Shown: positions 58,871 to 64,000 of the stretch, one piece after another
Numbering within the stretch: the first letter of the stretch is position 1
Layout of the letters: each line of letters begins with the position of its first letter
Assembly (NCBI RefSeq): GCF_029637705.1
Contig: NZ_CP121252.1
Location: forward strand, 2,232,001 to 2,296,000
Direction of reading: 5' to 3'
Source: Citricoccus muralis
Lineage (GTDB): Bacteria > Actinomycetota > Actinomycetes > Actinomycetales > Micrococcaceae
Length of the DNA stretch: 64,000 nt
Program-made: the position numbers and the translations under genes
The notes under the pieces: model-generated
Seen by the model: only the letters and a program-made list of their open reading frames with translations
Databases searched by the model: none
Told to the model about the DNA's origin: nothing

Positions 58871-59221
58871 TCAGTCTTCGCCGACCACCATGGCGGTGGC
58901 CCAGTCGCCGTCGTGACTGAGCGAGAGGTGCCAGCGGCGTACGCCCTTGGCGGCGGCAATATCGGCCACGGTGCCGGTGAGCACCACATGGGGTGCCCCG
59001 GCGGCGTCCACAGTGATCTGGCAGTGCTGCCAGTTCATGCCCGCCGGCGCCGAGAGAGCCTTGGCCACCGCTTCCTTGGCGGCGAAACGGGCGGCGAGAG
59101 ATCGGATGTTGAGCTCGCGTTCGGCGGGCGTGAAGAGCCGCTCACGCAAGGCCGGAGCCTTCGTCAGCTGGTTTTCGAAACGCGAAACCTGCACCAGGTC
59201 GATCCCAATACCGATAATCAT
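58871..59221 (-). CDS. acpS: Holo-[acyl-carrier-protein] synthase
   Basis: Attaches 4'-phosphopantetheine to the fatty-acid acyl carrier protein. The 116-residue enzyme begins [15 protein letters not shown] with magnesium ligand Asp8, and has [12 protein letters not shown] with the second metal ligand glutamate, then [19 protein letters not shown] 59221 is set by the conserved first residues. It is 10 bases after glgX. Confidence 0.96.
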   Translation of the reverse strand: MIIGIGIDLVQVSRFENQLTKAPALRERLFTPAERELNIRSLAARFAAKEAVAKALSAPAGMNWQHCQITVDAAGAPHVVLTGTVADIAAAKGVRRWHLSLSHDGDWATAMVVGED

Positions 59222-59231
59222 GGGCTCTATC

Positions 59232-61405
59232 CTATCCGCTCTTCTCGGACACGGGGATGGGCTGTGACGACCGCATGACCACCGCACCGCGACCGGGCAC
59301 GGTCACCGTCTGGCCCGCGGTGAAGGTCTGCTGGTCCAACGCGGACGCGGTATCGACGACGACCTCCCACTGGTCCGGGAACGGGGTGCCGGGCAGGGTG
59401 TAGTCCACGGTCTCCCAGTAGGCGTTGAACAGGATGTAGAACCCGTACTCCGGGGTTTCGGCACCGTGGCGGCCTGACGCCGGCAGGTGCTGGGAGTTCA
59501 AGAAGAACGCGATCGACAGCGCATGGTAGGAATCCCAGTCGGATTCGTCCTTCGCCGTCGCATCCGGTTCCAGCCAAACAATATCGGGCAACCGGTCGGT
59601 GTCCTCCCGCGCGGCCGGGCGGCCGTCAAAGAAGCGGCGACGCCGAAACACCGGGTGCTCATGACGCAGGCTGATCAGCGCGGCGGTAAAGTCCACCAGC
59701 TCCTCATCCACGCTGGACCAGTCGATCCAGGAGAGTTCGTTGTCCTGGCAGTACACGTTGTTGTTGCCGCGCTGGCTGCGCCCGAGCTCATCGCCGTGGG
59801 AGAGCAGGGGCACCCCCTGGCTGAGCAGCAGAGTGGTCAAGAAATTCCGCTGTTGCGCAGCCCGCAGCCGCAGGATCTCCGGGTCTTCGCTGGGCCCCTC
59901 TTCCCCGCAGTTCCAGGAGCGGTTGTGGGTTTCGCCGTCGTTATTGTCTTCCCCATTGGCACTGTTGTGCTTCTCGTTGTAGGACACCAGGTCGCGCAGG
60001 GTGAAGCCGTCGTGGACGGTGACGAAGTTGACCGAAGCGCGCGGGGTGCGATTGTCGTCCTGGTAGAGATCGGCCGATCCGGTGATGCGGGTGGCGAACT
60101 CGGCCAGCGTGCCGGGCTCCCCGCGCCAGAAATCACGCACAGAATCACGATACTTACCGTTCCATTCGCTCCACAGCCCCGGGAAATTCCCTACCTGGTA
60201 GCCGCCCGGACCCACATCCCAGGGCTCGGCGATCAGCTTGACGGTGCGCAACACGGGATCTTGGCGCACGACGTCGAAGAATGAGGAGTACATATCGGGC
60301 CCGGCGCCGCCCTCGGAGCGGGTGAGCGTGGTGGCCAAGTCGAACCGGAAACCGTCCACGTGCATCACCTGCACCCAGTACCGCAGCGAGTCCATCACCA
60401 GTTGCAGCACCATCGGATGCGAGAGATCCAGCGAGTTCCCGGTGCCGGTGTAGTCCATGTAGTGGGCTTCGTCATCGGGCACTAGGTGGTAGTAGTTCAG
60501 GTTGTCCAGGCCGCGGAAGCTCAGGGTGGGACCCAAGTGGTTACCCTCGGCGGTGTGGTTGTAGACGACGTCGAGAATCACCTCGAAACCGGCGGCATGC
60601 AGGTCCGCGACCATCTGCTTGAACTCGGTGACCTGCTCGCCGGCATCCCCGCCGGAAGCGTAGGTATTTTGCGGAGCGAAATAGCCCAGCGTGTTGTACC
60701 CCCAGTAGTTCGACAGCCCCTTCTCCTGCAGATGGGAGTCGTTGGTGAACTGGTGCACCGGCATCAGCTCAATGGCAGTGACTCCGAGACGCCGGAAGTG
60801 CTCGATCATCACCGGGTGCGCCAGCCCGGCGTACGTGCCGCGCTGGGTTTCCGGAATCTCCGGGTGTAACGCGGTCATGCCCTTCACGTGGGCCTCGTAA
60901 ATCACCGTTTCGGTGAACGGAGTGCGCGGGCGCCGGTCTTCGGCCTCGCCCCAGTCAAAATCATCATCGACGACGACGCAGACCATGCCGGCTGCCAGCG
61001 AGTCCTCGTCGTTGCGTTCGGCCGGGGAGCCGAAGGTGTAGGCGAACATGGGCTGGCCCCAGGCGATCTCCCCGGACAGTGCCTTGGCGTAGGGGTCCAA
61101 CAGCATCTGGGCGGCATTGAACCGCAGCCCCGCCGCTGGTTCCCAGGGACCGTGCACCCGGTACCCGTATCGGGCTCCGGCGCCCACCCCGGCCACATGA
61201 ACGTGCCAGGTGCTGCCGGAGTGCTCGGTGAGTGGGATTCGAGTCTCCCGGAATCCTGCTGGTTCGGCTTCGTCGGGCTCGAGCAGGCACAGCTCAACCA
61301 GCTCGGCATGTTCGCCGACAGCCAGGGCAAAGTTGGTGCCCTGGCTATCGGGAGTGGCGCCCAGTGGGTAGGGCAGCCCGGCGCTGAGCACCAACGGCTC
61401 GACGC

Positions 61406-61409
<4 letters not shown>
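59232..61409 (-). CDS. glgX: Glycogen debranching enzyme GlgX
   Basis: A GH13 isoamylase-type enzyme that cleaves alpha-1,6 branches of limit dextrin. The 725-residue protein starts with a CBM48 domain ([20 protein letters not shown]), then the barrel: [14 protein letters not shown], nucleophile Asp in [12 protein letters not shown], acid Glu in [20 protein letters not shown] and the later [16 protein letters not shown]. The GlgX-specific [20 protein letters not shown] is present. Its ATG overlaps the glmS stop by 4 bases, an unexpected coupling of glycogen breakdown to hexosamine synthesis. Confidence 0.95.
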
Positions 61410-63277
<1,868 letters not shown>

Positions 63278-63329
63278 GCTCACCAGGATAGCGTTACTTG
63301 AGACCGCTCGTGTTCAGGTACGGTACGCG

Positions 63330-64000
63330 TCACGAGGATGACGACGGAGGTATCGGGTTTCGGCGTCGTACCCGCAGGACATCGGCCAGCAGCAAGAGCA
63401 CCGCCACCCAGACCAATCCGAAGCCCCACCAGCGCCCCGCGCTCATCTGCTCTCCGAGAACAACGTAGCCCACCACGAATTGCAGGATCGGGGCGATGTA
63501 TTGGAACATGCCCACACTGGAGAGCCGCAGCCGGGAAGACGCCCCGGCGAAGAGCATCAGCGGGGTCACCGTCGCCACACCAGTGGCCAACAGTGCGACC
63601 AACTGCCAGGTGCTGATCTCCCCTACCAGTCCGGCACCCAGCGCGCCGGCCCCCGGGATCAACCCGCCCACGCACAGCCACGCGACGGCGGGCAGGGTCA
63701 GCCAGGTGGTCTCCACGGTCATGCCGGTGAGCGGATCCACCGAGGAACCCAGCCGGTTCTTCACCAAACCGTAGAGCGCAAACGATCCCGCTAGCGCCAG
63801 GGAGATCCAGGGCAGGGCACCGTAGTCCCAGGTCAGCACGGCCACCGCCACCACGGATACTCCCACGGCCACCCACTGCAATGGTCGCAGCTTCTCCCGC
63901 AGCACCAGCACGCCAAGCACAATCGTGGCCAGTGGGTTGATGAAGTACCCCAGCGAGGCCTCCAGCACGTGCCCGGTCGTCGAGGCCACGATGTAGAGGT
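63330..64000 (-). CDS. rarD: EamA/RarD-family permease, C-terminal part
   Basis: The right edge cuts this gene; the C-terminal 223 residues are visible. ASLGYFINPLATIVLGVLVLREKL is the RarD hallmark (part: LGYFINPLATIVLGVLVL), and FALYGLVKNRLG and QYIAPILQFVVGYVVLGEQM are also typical. About seven of ten DMT-type helices are present. The family exports small metabolites; RarD itself was named for chloramphenicol sensitivity in Pseudomonas. It reads leftward towards glmS, 52 bases from its start. Confidence 0.9.
   Translation of the reverse strand, partial: LYIVASTTGHVLEASLGYFINPLATIVLGVLVLREKLRPLQWVAVGVSVVAVAVLTWDYGALPWISLALAGSFALYGLVKNRLGSSVDPLTGMTVETTWLTLPAVAWLCVGGLIPGAGALGAGLVGEISTWQLVALLATGVATVTPLMLFAGASSRLRLSSVGMFQYIAPILQFVVGYVVLGEQMSAGRWWGFGLVWVAVLLLLADVLRVRRRNPIPPSSSS

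Noticed and set aside
63278-63329. glmS ribozyme or riboswitch
   Set aside because: The 52 bases upstream of glmS are too short and show no ribozyme core; GlmS riboswitches are also not typical of actinobacteria.

Overview
This 64 kb window is a stretch of ordinary high-GC actinobacterial chromosome. The gene content and order fit the order Micrococcales, most likely family Micrococcaceae (Arthrobacter/Kocuria/Nesterenkonia-type). Supporting signs are guaB-guaB3-surf1-DUF3817-guaA synteny, paired CIRCE elements in front of groES-groEL, a DtxR/IdeR-type iron box, a 13E12-type HNH relic, a PPK2 enzyme, many GTG starts and ATGA/GTGA stop-start overlaps. The genus cannot be fixed from the sequence alone. 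No rRNA, tRNA, prophage, insertion sequence or CRISPR array was seen.

Layout. 1-260 is the 5' part of ychF. 510-5858 is a choline-to-glycine-betaine operon (betT, betB, betA) closed by a strong hairpin. 6019-9602 is an ABC-2 exporter with a DesK/NarL-type two-component system. 9658-15311 holds rmuC, a DASS transporter, an unknown membrane protein and xseAB. 15312-15720 is a decayed HNH endonuclease gene. 15721-17885 is a YtrA-type GntR/ABC operon with a perfect palindromic operator. 18177-22560 carries PfpI/DJ-1, PPK2, an alanine-type aminotransferase, a lipoprotein and a Nudix hydrolase. 22613-28445 carries a TPR-like protein, a phosphotransferase-like protein, a membrane protein, a GNAT acetyltransferase, 5-formyl-THF cyclo-ligase and an FmdB zinc ribbon. 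28457-32667 is a very large helicase-like protein whose Walker A lysine is replaced by glutamate, plus a small partner gene.

32829-38766 is the guanine nucleotide cluster (guaB, guaB3, surf1, DUF3817, guaA). 38946-43889 has a TIGR01777 epimerase, a DAACS symporter, a scar joining two beheaded transporter genes, and a 2-hydroxyacid dehydrogenase. 43998-46164 is groES-groEL with two CIRCE boxes and a promoter. 46211-47542 is a THUMP-like methyltransferase. 47549-51569 is a siderophore uptake operon under a predicted iron box. 51884-53065 is a YbdK-type ligase. 53081-63277 is a tight nine-gene operon read leftwards: glmS, glgX, acpS, nnr, alr, tsaE, tsaB, rimI, tsaD. The window ends inside rarD.

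No obviously new multi-gene system is present. The observations most worth following are the head-to-head deletion scar near 42,484, the active-site substitution in the 1328-residue helicase-like protein and its coupled small gene, the degraded HNH gene, and several clear regulatory palindromes. All functional calls rest on motif recognition by eye; no database search was run.
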